DNA of 64,000 nt from Trichobilharzia regenti (lineage: Eukaryota; Platyhelminthes; Trematoda; Strigeidida; Schistosomatidae). This document shows positions 51,030-62,209 of this stretch, piece after piece. Made by a program: the position numbers and the translations under genes. Positions within the stretch are counted from its first letter, which is position 1, and each line of letters starts with the position of its first letter. The stretch is taken from the NCBI GenBank assembly GCA_944472135.2, contig OX235262.1, positions 39,483,804-39,547,803 on the forward strand, given 5' to 3'. Under the pieces are notes generated by a model, which had not been told where the DNA came from, searched no databases, and saw only the letters and a program-made list of their open reading frames with translations.

Positions 51030-51385
51030 TATTATTCTTATTCGTCCATTGGGTTTTAAGTGGAACACGAAGCTTCGGAAGCACACTGCCATTTCCTTCT
51101 GTTCTCTTTAGACCTCTTTAGCTGGCTCCAAGACCAACCATAATCTTATATTTCCTCCTTAAACGATCTCCTTTACGCTACACCTGAACTTGAGCTCAAC
51201 TCTTCATTTCCCATCGGGATAACGCTAGCTGCCTCCACGCTTGCCCAAGGCATTCATTTTTCTCCCCATATCATTCACTTCATATCACCTTTGAACGCAG
51301 GCTAAATTCGTCGTTTCTTAGTCAGGTCCAACTCGAGGGTCTGTCACATGATGTCACACAGCGGCCTCCTCAGCGTACATCCAAT
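51030..51385 (-). mobile_element. RTE-like (family B) 3' tail
   Basis: ATTGGGTTTTAAGTGGAACA, then TCCCATCGGGATAACGC and AGCGTACATCCAATGCTCAC, on plus are the reversed family B 3' end. Non-coding. Confidence 0.65.
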
Positions 51386-51772
51386 GCTCACTAGCGACTT
51401 GCCTCATTCAGGTAGGTAGTTACCTGGGGTTCTAGTGAGAAGTTGTGACCAGTAGGGTGCAGCAGGTCGGGTATGAGGACAAATACTCGCCAAAGATATT
51501 AGCTAGGTGTCGCTCTATGTCGTGAATTGGCAGAAGTTAGAATTCATGGGCTGGCCACTGGATCGGGTTCCAGTGGCTTAATGGTGTACGAGCTCGCCTT
51601 GTAACCAGAAGGTCCTTGGTTCGAATCCCGGCGGGTGCGTACTGATGAGGAGTCCCAAACTAGGCTGAGGAAACAGCTGTCCAGTACTCCCGGGTTTTCC
51701 ATTGGTTCTCTAATGTCAGCTCATGATGAAATCCTGTAACCAATCAAATCCCTACAAACCAACATTTGACCA
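51386..51772 (+). mobile_element. Hammerhead SINE (family A), near-full monomer
   Basis: From GCTCACTAGCGACTTGCCTC through the tRNA-like head (CCAGTGGCTTAATGG, GGTTCGAATCCC) and core 51639-51687 (GTACTGATGAGGAGTCCC, AAACTAGGCTGAGGAAAC) to ACAAACCAACATTTGA. Stem II is disrupted by an insertion (GGCTGAG for GGAC). Confidence 0.85.
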
Positions 51773-51774
51773 TC

Positions 51775-52062
51775 TGTATTTTCTTCTACATCACCAGCTC
51801 ACTGATGGCTACTTGATGGATCTTTTGGAGCTGAAGTGTTAAGTCATGACGGTGGGGTCCACCATGTCAAAGCCAATTGGATGCTCATTGAGGGTGCTGG
51901 TTGAGGGCAGAGCTATATCACGAATTTCAAGGTTATGACTTCGATCTCTGGGAGAGGGCTTTGGGCTCTGCACCGTGAAGAGTCCCAAAATGAGAATGAA
52001 CAACTGTCCAGTGTCTTCTGGTTTTTAATGATCTCTCTAACTGATGCTGCCCATACGTTGGG
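51775..52062 (+). mobile_element. Hammerhead SINE (family A), divergent
   Basis: GTGAAGAGTCCCAAAATGAG, AACAACTGTCCAGTG and TCTCTCTAACTGATGCTGCC align with the family after strong decay; the head is barely visible. Confidence 0.55.
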
Positions 52063-52065
52063 GAA

Positions 52066-52135
52066 TAAGTTCTGATCTTCAGTAGTGAGTGAAGGTAGCT
52101 GTTGATGAAAGTCTGCAGCGTGCTGGAATTTCTCT
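52066..52135 (-). mobile_element. RTE-like (family B) snippet
   Basis: GATGAAAGTCTGCAGCGTGC on plus parallels 49850-49870 (the reverse of a LQTFIN coding segment). Confidence 0.55.
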
Positions 52136-52324
52136 TCATCATGTACACTTTATGAAATATTACCACAAAAGTTGAACACATGATAGTGAGTTGTTTTAAC
52201 ATAAAACAGCTTCAACTACCAGAGTAAATCTCACTGACATTTGAAAACAAATATGTATCGTTTTTTTATATCGAATAGTTGGAGCCTATCGACAAGAAAA
52301 CCTAGACCTAGACCTCCTACTTAT

Positions 52325-52445
52325 TGGAGCTCATTATCAAGACATATTTGAAACCTGATGTTGTATCAGAGATTTGAACCTGCGTCACTCAGCTGTGTGG
52401 TCAGGGACGTTACCAATGAGGTATTCATTTGGAACCCTGTCTGAT
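52325..52445 (-). mobile_element. tRNA-like SINE, family E
   Basis: Minus strand CATTGGTAACGTCCCTGACC (box A), then GCAGGTTCAAATCTC (box B). A related, weaker copy is at 1.82-1.96 kb. Confidence 0.5.
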
Positions 52446-52449
52446 ATAA

Positions 52450-52930
52450 TTTAATCAGTGTTAACACAAAAGAATGGATGCATGACATTAGCTGTCCCCC
52501 GGTGACAGGTCAATGAACATATTACCAATATTGAAGAAGACATTTCATTTTTCATTTGCTTGAAAGCATTTTAACCGTTGCATCCAATGAATTATTGAGG
52601 CAAGTATCGCTTCGAATTGGAATAAACTGAAGGAAAGGCAAACATCTAAGTTTTTCCATATTGACCAGTGTTGATAATTTGGAAAGCACATAACGTCAAC
52701 TCTAGGTAAAATTATCTGCCTAGTCTTTTACCTTTGCAATCCCATCATAAACCCGACTGATTAAATCCTGTCGGCATTAGGGATTAGATAACAATCATTT
52801 TATTGAAAAGAACAAGAAGTTCAGCAAAGATATCTTTTCGACGATTTCATTCTCAAAAGCTCTACAATCGCATTTATATAGATTAGTTTACATGGATACA
52901 ACTGTTATTTGTTTAATTCCACATAGTAAC
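52450..52930. other. Unassigned sequence
   Basis: No recognised feature. Confidence 0.4.
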
Positions 52931-52936
52931 GAAGGT

Positions 52937-53300
52937 GATAATTTTCAACTTGATATGAAAGTTTGAAGGTATGAATATAGATTACAAGGGGCTTAGTGAC
53001 AAGATTGCATAGGCTTAGAAAACAGTTACAACGTATGCAAAATTAATATTTGACAACTGGAGAAATAATTTTAAATGCGAATAAAAGGTGATAATTATTT
53101 TCAACTTGATATGAATGACAAGATAGAACGAATAGAACGAATTACAGGTGTGAACAAAATGAGCATGGAAACAAATTGAAATCAAAATTTTCAACTTGAA
53201 ATGTAAGTTAGGAGGTGTGAATATAAATTACAAGAGGCATAGAAACAGAAAATTACACAGGATTAGAATATAATTGTAAAATGGTTGTTCTAAACGGATT
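52937..53300 (-). repeat. Degenerate tandem repeats, probable Penelope 3'UTR
   Basis: Three variants of TTTTCAACTTGATATGAA, a GGTGTGAAYAWA-like block and ACAAGRGGCATAG start near 52937, 53090 and 53185 (about 95-150 nt apart). They lie just beyond the 3' end of the Penelope fragment at 53.45 kb. Confidence 0.6.
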
Positions 53301-53451
53301 ACAATGGTGATCAGGAGGAGCATGGAAGCAAACTTAAAATAAGTGATTTTATGACTGAAAAAATAGGATGAATGGAATGAAGGGAAAGGGAGAAAATTAC
53401 ACACACAGATAACAAAACAAAAAAAACTGAAGGATAAGGGAACATACCGAA

Positions 53452-53802
53452 CTAGGTCCATGGTAGTTTTAAAGGCTGGACTAGTTCCTTTTGAACACAT
53501 AGCTCCGGCTTTTCGATGCATATGGTGAGAGCTTCCGCAGTACAAAGAAGTCGGAAACACACTGCTTTTGGTAGGTTTTTGTTTACCTTGTAAATTACTA
53601 TGAATGATGAGTCGGTTGAGATTCTGTGACAGGTATTGACGAGATGTTCATTTATTGCACTTCTGATTGAACCAGTGCCTCCTCTTTGCAGCCATGCTGG
53701 ATGATGTTCTCTAACACATTTTGATAAGACCCACATAGAACGACCTATGTACCTAGCTGCGCAAGAGCAGGTGAACTGATATATGCACAATGATATGCAC
53801 AT
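53452..53802 (-). pseudogene. Penelope-like GIY-YIG endonuclease fragment
   Basis: IYQFTCSCAARYIGRSMWVL, CVREHHPAWLQRGG, SAINEHLVNTCHRI and EKPELCVQKELVQPLKLPW. The GIY-YIG domain of a Penelope ORF is complete except that the usual CxCG reads CSCA. The RT part is missing (5'-truncated copy). Confidence 0.85.
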
Positions 53803-53904
53803 TGAACATCATTTTAGTTAATCTAGAACGACTATTTCTTGATTTGTATGATTTAAGTTTAATAGGGACAGTCCTGCTTGATTTATCTTAATAAATTGTT
53901 AACA

Positions 53905-54215
53905 TCAAATGTTGGTTTGCAGGGATTTGGTTAGTTGCAGGTTTGATCATGAATTGACATCAGTTAGAGAACCATTGGAAGACGAGGGAGTACTGGACAG
54001 CCAGCTGTTTCATCCTAGTTTGCAACTCATAAGCAGTATGCACCCAACACCGGGGTTCGGACCTGAAACCTTCTGGAAACCAGGTGAGCGCGTAGAATAT
54101 TCAGCCACTGGAAGCCAATTCACTGGCGCATGAATTAGAATTTCTGCCAATTCGCGATATTTATAGGGCAACCGCCGGCTCGCATGGTAACCAGGGGGTC
54201 TTGGATTCGAAACCC
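53905..54215 (-). mobile_element. Hammerhead SINE (family A), decayed
   Basis: Plus strand TTGACATCAGTTAGAGAACC, GGAGTACTGGACAGCCAGCT and CGGGGTTCGGACCTGAAACC are the reversed body, core and box B. A further head piece lies at 54165-54215 (TGGTAACCAGG, GGATTCGAAAC). Confidence 0.65.
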
Positions 54216-54219
54216 CAAA

Positions 54220-54780
54220 GCTGACACCCTTCGCTCAATCAAAATGACCCATAAACCCTTCACGAGGTGGGACTGTATAGTCCTGGTTGTGTTACTGAGA
54301 TGCTACATTATGCAAAACCCACTAAATGCAGAATGTCTGACTACTCCTTTAATCAGTATAATGCCTGACTTGGAAATACTGAAAACAATACTCAAATCAA
54401 AAGACCCATCTATGTAAGAATATGCTCTGATGAACAATAGATTTATATGGAATAAAACAGTGAGGTTATTTAAGAAGAAGATTCTAGAACTTATCAAGCT
54501 AGTATGGTTGAACTATGGACTCTAAGGATATACGTGTTACCAGGAAAACTGATGAGCGCAAATGTGGCGACCTAGCCTAATTAAAGGTTAACTTAAAACA
54601 TCCAAAGCATCCTCAGGTAGGCTAGAAGTTTGTCTAGTTAATATTAAGTTGGTTCGGTTAAGCCGATTTACTCTAGTCCTGTGTACATTTTTGGTTCCAC
54701 AGAAGGCGCACTATAGAGCTGTTTGAAGGCTATAAATATCAACAGGCTGACGTTCAGACGGAATAATAATAGTAAGTGCT
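54220..54780. other. Unassigned sequence
   Basis: No recognised element. The 77-codon plus-strand frame at 54184-54417 is not supported by any motif. Confidence 0.35.
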
Positions 54781-54784
54781 TGTT

Positions 54785-54930
54785 TACAGGATTTCATCAT
54801 GAGCTGACATCAGTTAGACAACCATTGGAAAACCTGGGAGTACTGGACAACTGTCTCGTCCTATTTTGGGACTCTTCAGTAGTACGCACCCACCTGGATT
54901 CGAACCCAGGACCTTCTGATTACAAGTGAT
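54785..54930 (-). mobile_element. Hammerhead SINE (family A), truncated
   Basis: CATGAGCTGACATCAGTTAG, GGGAGTACTGGACAACTGTC and TCGAACCCAGGACCTTCTGA on plus. The copy stops inside the tRNA-like head. Another 3' scrap (GGTTTTGTAGGGATTTTGTT) is at 55050-55100. Confidence 0.75.
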
Positions 54931-55198
54931 TGTATTTTGATAGCATTATTAGAAGACGGAGATTATCTGAAAGATGTCATGTATTGGCGCTATACATTTC
55001 GAGCAATCTGATCACACATTTACTTGTCAAGTGAATATATATGGAAAAGTATTGGTTTTGTAGGGATTTTGTTTGATTGCATATCCGATTTAATGATTAA
55101 ATCCTCTATGCAATATATAGTAAAGTTAAATTAAACAAAGTAACAAAAAAAATCAGGAAAAATTAACACAAACGTTTGGTAATCCAATCAAATAAGGA

Positions 55199-55612
55199 TC
55201 ACCAAGGTAGGTTAAGAGTAAAAACAAACTGTTTTTGAATACACAAGGGGGGCTTAAGTTTATGAATAGCTATAGCCTCAGAGTATTTCAATAAGCGCCC
55301 TTGACCGTTTTTATAGATGATCTTAAAGGCTGAGTTGACATCAATCTTATGGTTCATCTCGATTAAGTGTTTAACTATAGACGAATTTGGTAGTCTGACA
55401 CCTGCATCTATTGGCTTGTCAAAATTCATCTGTTTTTCTAACCATTTTGGGATATGCTCTCCCACCCTCACGTGCAAAGCGCGATTACTCCTCCCTATGT
55501 ATGTATGTCCACACACACACACACGGAAATTGGTAAATTGTGTGGGATGTGATATAATCACTTGTGCACTTTTGAGGTTTACAGTGAAGCATATTTTTAG
55601 CTTTTTCCACAA
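55199..55612 (-). pseudogene. Penelope GIY-YIG endonuclease domain
   Basis: CVCGHTYIGRSNRALHVRVG, EHIPKWLEKQ, NSSIVKHLIEMNHKIDVNSA, EAIAIHKLKPPLCIQKQFVF and NLPW. The nuclease that nicks the insertion site; its domain appears complete once in frame. Confidence 0.87.
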
Positions 55613-55868
55613 TTACAAGCTGGGCTGCATAACAGATCCTACAAATGATCGAATTCAACCTTTGTCTCGCAATCCTACTGTTTATTTCCCCGTTATATAG
55701 TAATTTGATGGAAACATTTTTCTTAGAGGCGTTATGGATTGTAGGTTTAGAGACCAATTGACTTCTACACCTGATTTCAACAAGAGTATCCATCAATATT
55801 TCGTTTTCTTTGTCTATAACATCAGTCGTACAACTACGCTGAATCCTCTTAAATAGACATTTCGCCAA
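55485..55868 (-). pseudogene. Penelope thumb/linker region
   Basis: AKCLFKRIQRSCTTDVIDKE, NVSIKLLYNGEINSRIARQR and CYAAQLVIVEKAKNMLHCKP. It runs into CVCVWTYIHREE, where the AC repeat shifts the frame. Confidence 0.78.
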
Positions 55869-55910
55869 GCCTCTCTTATACTGTAATGGACATAAACTGT
55901 GAAAATTGAG

Positions 55911-56302
55911 CTACTGCCCTGTCCAAGTGGGCTTTCTGTAGATAGACCGTCTTATTGAGCCATCATCTCTTCGACTCAGAAGTATGTCTAAAAATGCTAG
56001 CTGGTTGCGACTTACTTCCTCACATGTAAGACTAATATGATTTTGTACAGAGTTAAGTCTGTCTAATAGGCAACTCGCATCTTCATGATCGTCAAACATC
56101 AAAATGATATCATCTACATATCTCCTATAGAAGGGCAATTTAGAAATAAATCAAAGGATAAGTTTTCAACATAAGACATGTAAACGTCCGCTAACAAATG
56201 TCCTAATGGACTCCCCATAGCAACGCCATCTACTTGTCGGAAATATTCACCTTCAAACGTGAAATCGACGTTGTCAGTACATAATAATAATAAATCTTTC
56301 AA
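55911..56302 (-). pseudogene. Penelope RT palm (motifs B and C)
   Basis: DGVAMGSPLGHLLADVYMSY, then YRRYVDDIILMFDDHEDASC, LDRLNSVQNHISLTCEEV and SIYRKPTWTGQ. The YVDD catalytic box is intact. The two frames overlap near 56120, where a frameshift splits motif B from C. Confidence 0.87.
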
Positions 56303-56314
56303 ATAAGTTAAAGG

Positions 56315-57100
56315 AAAAGGAAATGAAAAACAACTAGAAGATATATATTTAAGTGATTGTATCCGGAGATAATTATATTGATTCCAAAAAGTGAGAACAT
56401 TTCAGGTTATGCAGCTAACACCTGTTTGTTTTACGATGGGGCGAGACTTTACATGCTCCGTTTTGTGTTTGTTCTGAAAAACAAATTCTCGTTAACCAAC
56501 CTTCATAAAGAGACCAATAATTTACTAAGTATTCGTAAGAGGATTGAATGAACACAAACCTTTGGCTTCCAACTCACTGACTAGATAATAAAGCGCTCAC
56601 CACAAAATATAATAATCTCAAATCTATTTTTGTCTGATCCTATAGGTTATTTGTCTTAAAAAGAGCTGAAATAAGTGGAAAAGTATGGCTGTCTACTGCT
56701 CCATTCTTTCAATGGTTGCCTAAATTATATCGATTTGTAGTCGAAACTAAGCTAATTGTCACATAATTTGTAAGTGATCAAAAATATATAACATGAGATA
56801 CTCTTCTCTTACACAAAAGAACACTGAATATCTATCGGGAGTATGTAAGCTGAACAGATGATATTTTTGTGATTTGTGATCATAAAATTGCCACGAATCA
56901 GATTCTGTAATCATTTATTGATAGTCTGTGATTAGCTGATTAGCCGTTTGCCGTTGATAGTGATTTCTTAGAATTTTATCTTATTGTGCAGAAATTACAA
57001 AAGAGAACAGTGAAGCTTTGGGTGGCGGGGGTAGACATAATTATTATTTACATTAAAACCTAAACGTTATAAGAGCTGAATTATCCCGAAAGAACTTACA
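56315..57100. other. Unassigned sequence
   Basis: AT-rich, no recognised feature. Confidence 0.4.
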
Positions 57101-57107
57101 TGCATCA

Positions 57108-57428
57108 GTTTTATTATTATTATTAATTCCCCTGGGTAATGAGTGGAAAATAAAGGTTTCAGCAACACACTTCCACTTGACTCTGTTTTCTGAAATCACC
57201 TTGGCTGGCTCAACCGCTTCCCATAAGCTTTAATTTCCTCTTTATGTGGTCTCCTCCACGTTATCGATGGACCCACCCCATGGCCTGAAGTGGGATGTCA
57301 CTCAACAGTGTCCTCAGTCTATCTTCCGACTGTCTCTATTTTCTTCTGAATATTTGTTGGGCCATAGGTTCTTGGCTGGATAGCTGTCAGACTTCCTTGT
57401 TACCGACCATCTTATTTTCAGTATGGAG
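57108..57428 (-). mobile_element. RTE-like (family B) 3' tail
   Basis: (ATT)n, CCCCTGGGTAATGAGTGGAA and TTCAGCAACACACTTCCACT on plus, then the degenerate reversed tail. Confidence 0.68.
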
Positions 57429-57429
57429 A

Positions 57430-57565
57430 TAGTGGGTTCATAAGTACGTACTATCAAGGAGTCCGCAACTAGGATTAAACAACTATCCAGATCTACTATC
57501 TGGTTTTCAATGCTTTCTGAAAATGGTACTGGTTAGTGATGAAACATACACTGAAATCAATCCAG
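57430..57565 (+). mobile_element. Hammerhead SINE (family A), decayed core
   Basis: GTACGTACTATCAAGGAGTC, CGCAACTAGGATTAAACAAC and TGGTTTTCAATGCTTTCTG follow the family order. The core is too changed to be active. Confidence 0.5.
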
Positions 57566-57689
57566 ACCCCGAAGAAAACTCATGATCTGTAATAAACTAT
57601 CCTTTTAGAGATAGTACTAGCTTATGGTATGTACTGTTGACAAGAATTTGTAGAAAGTATACTGCCTGTCTGTCAGTAATTCATTCGTA

Positions 57690-57895
57690 TAATGCTAGCT
57701 GGCCACATGTCACGTCATCGGATTTGATTCCTAGTCGACGCACACTTCTGTACCTCACCCAATTTACCAGCCTATAGTAAGCCCTGAAAAGAGAGAAGTC
57801 TCTCAAGTATAGCCAACAACACCACTGTTTCTGAAACATCGAAATAATTTTAAACCACTTGTATCCCACTTGAACATAAGGAGCGAATAAAACTA
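57690..57895 (+). mobile_element. SINE family C fragment
   Basis: Box B-like GGATTTGATTCCTAGTCGAC, then CTGAAAAGAGAGAAGTCTC, ACACCACTGTTTCTGAAACA and a tail with GAGCGAATAAAA. Confidence 0.55.
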
Positions 57896-58069
57896 TACTG
57901 TTTAACGTCTACTGGGAGAATCTTAAATAAAAAAGCAACAAGTGAAGACGCAAACATAAGGAATGAGGAAAATTATTGATGAGTCAATACAGAAAGCATG
58001 AAAGCATGGGAACAAAAGGAGTAGGAGACGAGGACTTTGTACGAATTGCATTGTAAATTTCAATTTTGA

Positions 58070-58260
58070 TCACGAATTGACTTCATTCACAGAACCATTG
58101 AAAGCCAGGGAGAAATGGATCGCTGTTTCGTCCTAGTTCAGGACTCTTCATGACTCTGTCTGGGATCGAACCCAGGACCTTCTGGTACAAGGCGAACTTG
58201 TGTACTATTGGACCTCTGGAAGAAAGTCCAGTCATCAATTCTAACTTCTGGCAATTCATG
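58070..58260 (-). mobile_element. Hammerhead SINE (family A), decayed, minus
   Basis: Plus-strand ATTGACTTCATTCACAGAAC, TCGCTGTTTCGTCCTAGTTC and GGGATCGAACCCAGGACCTT. The core has lost part of stem II. Confidence 0.65.

Positions 58261-58261
<1 letters not shown>

Positions 58262-58292
<31 letters not shown>
58262..58292. repeat. (TA)n microsatellite
   Basis: About 15 TA units, directly beside the SINE at 58070-58260. Confidence 0.95.
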
Positions 58293-58293
<1 letters not shown>

Positions 58294-58299
58294 CTAGAA

Positions 58300-58990
58300 C
58301 TTCAGGAAACTTCACCCTATGGTCAGTCAGCAGTGATTTTGATGCCTGTATTCTGTGCTCTGCATTACATAATATTTACTCATCTAGAGTTCAAAAATCA
58401 AGGATGATACGATTTAAGATTAAATACAAATATATTTATCAAGAAAAAAAGGTTCACAAGAATTAAAACGCAGTGTCACTATTAATAATGGAGAAGATAC
58501 ATAATTCAGAATTACACGATAATTATAATATTTGTCAGTTACAACACATTTATGTTCACTTCAAATTTATTGATTATTTATTATTGATTTTATGATCGAT
58601 AAACTGCTGCTTTTTTAATAAAACGAAAAGGTGAAAATCAAGCAAAAAAAGTCAACATCATACGATAATGATTTTAATACTGATAGTACTGATGAGGAGA
58701 AGTAGTACACAATTTATTGATCACCCGTTTCTTTATCATTCATATATTTGTTTTTACAGATAACTATCCTAGTTGATTCTTCTTACGCTCAATATAAAAA
58801 TCGATACTAGTTACAAAGCAAACTAAACAAACAAACCAAAGCACTGAAAGATAAGTGCATATTGTTATTTGTACACTTATATAATTAATTAATTAATTAT
58901 GTATTTAAAAATGTCAATAAGACTATTTTTAGAAGGTTTTTTTATTTGACTGCTCTATGTCACTTCTAAAACATATGGAGTCATTTGTAT
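58300..58990. other. Unassigned sequence
   Basis: AT-rich, with an ATTA repeat near 58885. No recognised gene. Confidence 0.4.
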
Positions 58991-58994
58991 TAAC

Positions 58995-59905
58995 AAAGTG
59001 GAGAGAGATCAACCTCGTTTAGTACGCTGATGATCTGACTCTCTCGTTGCTAGTTACTTCCCTATCTGATAGTTCCAAACTTAACAGCATTTTGTCGGAC
59101 AAAAGCCAGTGTTTAAAACTAAAATGGTCTTACATCAAATCCCTCTAAATGTCAGGCAGTTAACTTCACCTTCAAGTATAAACATGATCCTCACGAACTT
59201 GTTCGTTCACGAGATGCTTGTAGCTTAGAGGGCACTGAAATAGAAACTATGTCAAGCATAAAAAAGTTTCGATTTGCTAACCTTTCTTGGTTATCCAATA
59301 TCTTGTCGATTTCTAAGGCAATTTTCCATCAAACCTTCTAAATTAAGAAGTTAAGACAGTCAAGACAGTCACTCAACCTCTACTTTTACAATTTACTAAC
59401 TCTCACATCTTACCTATTGATATTTAATCCTCCCCCATGCTCTTCCTTGGCTTACTCGGAATGGACTATGTCATGTTCTGAAAGGTATTGAATGTTGTCA
59501 GTAGGACAAGTCAGCTCATTGCTACTGTAATCGATAGACGCCTGAACTGATGTGAGAAATACGTTCAGATCCACGCTGTCTGACTCTCAGTACCCTCTCA
59601 CCTAAAACTTACTGAATAATTGGCAAAAGAAACAGCTCTTTTACCTCGACCATTTTGTAATTTTTGGTGACACTATTTCAATGGTCTCATAGCTTCTGTT
59701 ATGATCTTATTATTATTGTTACTGTCAGTGTCAAAAGGTTCCTTTTAGCTATCCTGTTTACATTTACCTCGTAATATTATTTTTTGTTTTTGTTTTCGCT
59801 GTTGTTGATTGACCTAGATGAAGTACTGTATGAGATACTGAGAACTCCACACCTTATCACAAGTACTGTTTTGGAATAAAGCAAATTATTATTACTATTA
59901 ATATT
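58995..59905 (+). mobile_element. Non-LTR RT fragment (CR1/jockey-like), palm to 3' end
   Basis: YADDLTLSLLVTSLSDSSKL (motif C), LKLKWSYIKSL, SSPMLFLGLLGMDYVMF and VLNVVSRTSQLIATVIDRRL, separated by stops. It ends with GTACTGTTTTGGAATAAAGC and an (ATT)n tail. 5'-truncated just before the YADD box. Confidence 0.72.
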
Positions 59906-60109
59906 AATATAAGAGATAAGCAGGTCGATTAAAATTAGCAGCAATCAACAAAAAAATGTGTTCTTGTGTGTGTATGTGTGTGACACAGAGAGGCACAGAA
60001 AGGCGGTAAATTTTATCCGACTATACATAAGTTTGTGTCGGTCACACACTTGGAGGTATACTGTAAATTTCAGCAGAACAGAATGTCTATGAACAACATA
60101 CTGTTAGTA

Positions 60110-60420
60110 TTTGTTCATCTGGCTACAGGCTCCAGCCCTAATGGCACTTGGCTTTTTGATATCACTTTCAGATGGTTGTACAACAACTCATAAACTTTAT
60201 TTTCCTCCTCACCACATGATCCTTTTCATGTTACCCACCAACTCATGTTTAACCAGTTACCTTGCACTGATGTCCCCTACGAGGGTTGGGCAGGTGATAT
60301 CACTCAACGGTTTCTTCAGCATGTGTTCAATCCGCCTGCATTTCTTTCTGCATAAGTGTTTGGTAAAACCTGTCACATTTTATTGTTGTTTACATATGGA
60401 GAGATTGGTTGGAGGGGTGT
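60110..60420 (-). mobile_element. RTE-like (family B) 3' tail, divergent
   Basis: CTACAGGCTCCAGCCCTAAT, then TCCTCCTCACCACATGATCC and CTTCAGCATGTGTTCAATCC, on plus parallel the reversed family B tail at 9.7 and 37.8 kb. Confidence 0.55.
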
Positions 60421-60745
60421 AGCAGGTTGAAGGTTACACAGTAGCTCATTTAAAAGGACATTGGGACATGGTCGCGCTATGTCGTGAATTGGAAGGAGTT
60501 GGAATTCATGGGCTAGCCATCGGATCAGGTCCCAGTGGCTTAATGGTCTACGAGCTCACTAACCTTGTAACCAGGCGGTCCTGGGCTCGAACCCTGGCAA
60601 TGGGTGCGTATTGTGAAGAGTCCCAAACTAGGACGAAATAGCTGTCCAATACTCTTTGCAAGTTTTCCAATGGTTCTTTAACTGATGTCATCTCATGATA
60701 AAATCCTCGAAACAATCAAACAAAATCCCTACGAAGCCAATACTT
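60420..60745 (+). mobile_element. Hammerhead SINE (family A), plus
   Basis: From GTAGCAGGTTGAAGGTTACA through head CCCAGTGGCTTAATGG, CTGGGCTCGAACCCTGG and core 60608-60652 (GTATTGTGAAGAGTCCC, AAACTAGGACGAAATAGCTG) to CCAATACTTGAAAAG. The core CTGATGAG reads TTGTGAAG here. Confidence 0.82.
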
Positions 60746-60749
60746 GAAA

Positions 60750-61035
60750 AGTTTACACTTACCCGAAGAAACCTTATATGTCCATACGCAGGTGATTCAA
60801 ACTCTTTCCCTAGCTCCACCATCATAACTTTAAGTGTCATCTCAAGTTTCTCATTAATTTTATTTAATAATCAATTTAGTATGCCATTTTTATGCTTATT
60901 ACCACTTACACATGTTAAGGCAGGCTGTTATTCTGTTGATCTTAACAACTCTATATCATTTTAAAAAGTACCAATATTATCAATAACAGTTATTTTTGAA
61001 TCCTATGCATAGATATATATCTGTGGAACCAGATG
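60750..61035. other. Unassigned sequence
   Basis: No recognised feature. Confidence 0.4.
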
Positions 61036-61039
61036 AGGA

Positions 61040-61330
61040 AGTTATCAAAAAGGACTTGGAAGATAAGAATGAGAGAATGCATCGGCGCTATTGGAAACGG
61101 TTTTGAGCCGTATATCTGACAATCTCCAGCCGTCAGTTCTTAACATCCGGAGTCCTCCAACCAGGCAGTTTACACCTTCCTACATGGCTGGATCAAACCA
61201 ACTACCGAAGACTTCATGGATTGACTCCAAGTCTTGACTTGACCAACCTAACTCTTTTCCAACCAAATCCTATGTCACCCAATAAAGCCGGTAGCTATGC
61301 ATGCGGTATACTGTACAAGATGTATGAATG
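61040..61330 (-). mobile_element. RTE-like (family A) C-terminal and 3' fragment
   Basis: The plus-strand block GTTTTGAGCCGTATATCTGA, CGGAGTCCTCCAACCAGGCA and CTTCATGGATTGACTCCAAG reverses the GDMAQN...SIH part of the 12.2-kb ORF. Internal tail only. Confidence 0.72.
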
Positions 61331-61334
61331 ATAC

Positions 61335-61840
61335 TATTATAACCAAATAATTAGAAGAAGAAAAATCGATAAACAGACACAAAGTTGGCAAATCTTATCA
61401 CGACAATTAAATGAATGTGAGCAGCAAAAATAAACTAGAATTGTCATGAATGGTAATAATACATTCCGCTTCCGCGTGATAATCAAGACAAAAGAACAAA
61501 ACGTTGACCCCAACCATTCTTTAGAACGTACATTCTTCAAGTTACCTTCTCAAAAACAAAAAACGCCACTGATTTTTGTTTTCATTTTGTTTCTAGCCTA
61601 AATAAATAAAAGAGATAAGACAGCAGAGTCTAGTGAATTCCGTTTCACATACATAAGATGACTTCAAGACCACGTATTCACCAGTCTGAAAGAGTGAAGT
61701 AGGCTGGAACCAGAATTATGGATGTGACCTACATCCTAAGTGAAAACAAATAATTTTCTTTGAAATTAACAGACAATAGCAAAATAGAAGAAGTAATGTA
61801 AAGGCCGATGACGATGAGAAGTCTGTAAACCATTCAATGA
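61335..61840. other. Unassigned sequence
   Basis: No recognised feature before the Penelope pair; probably unrelated flank. Confidence 0.35.
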
Positions 61841-61844
61841 CTGA

Positions 61845-62205
61845 AAAACACTGAAAATATAATTCCATATTAGTTTGTTTATTAGATGTGTCACACAGTG
61901 ACGAAACAGTATTATTTACTGGATGACAAGGTTTCGAACACAATTTATTGTTCATAATCATACCAATTGTAATCACACGACTTTGAAACTTCAGTTTTAT
62001 AGTTTTCTTTGTTCTCTCCTATTTGTCGCAGGGGTAGTAGAATTTTCCAGATATCTGGGACATGTGTTAAATCATTCCTATTACATGTATTTGCAGTTGA
62101 TTCTATAAACGAAGCTTCCGTTGTTATCAATCTCTCCCTCCAACCTGTGACATTAGACTTTAATACTGTCATCCTACCCCATCCTATTGTATGGTTGTGT
62201 GTAAC
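61845..62205 (-). mobile_element. Penelope 3' fragment, inverted relative to the next copy
   Basis: Minus-strand TVLKSNVTGWRERLITTEAS, then YNWYDYEQ and PVNNTVSSLCDTSNKQTN, match 62573-62930 on the plus strand (ILKSNVTGWRKRLIT, YNWRYDYERFGS, PVNNTVSSLCNTSSKQND). Arms about 360 nt. Confidence 0.75.
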
Positions 62206-62209
62206 ACCA

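Larger units (their letters stand above)
55195..56310 (-). mobile_element. Penelope-like element with RT palm and GIY-YIG, frameshifted
   Basis: Minus order: GEYFRQVDGVAMGSPLGHLL (RT motif B, 56114-56302), RRYVDDIILMFDDHEDA (motif C, 55911-56138), a thumb and linker with a Cys-containing stretch (55485-55868), then VCVCGHTYIGRSNRALHVRV and NLPW, stop (55199-55612). The N-terminal half is missing. The frame breaks at 55.9 kb and at an (AC)n run at 55510. This copy keeps the RT part that the 41-44 kb pair has lost. Confidence 0.88.

Noticed and set aside
52937..53300. CRISPR-like array
   Set aside because: Repeats are degenerate, unequally spaced and in a eukaryotic transposon context.
60111..60422. 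103-codon plus-strand gene
   Set aside because: Antisense of a decayed RTE-B tail.
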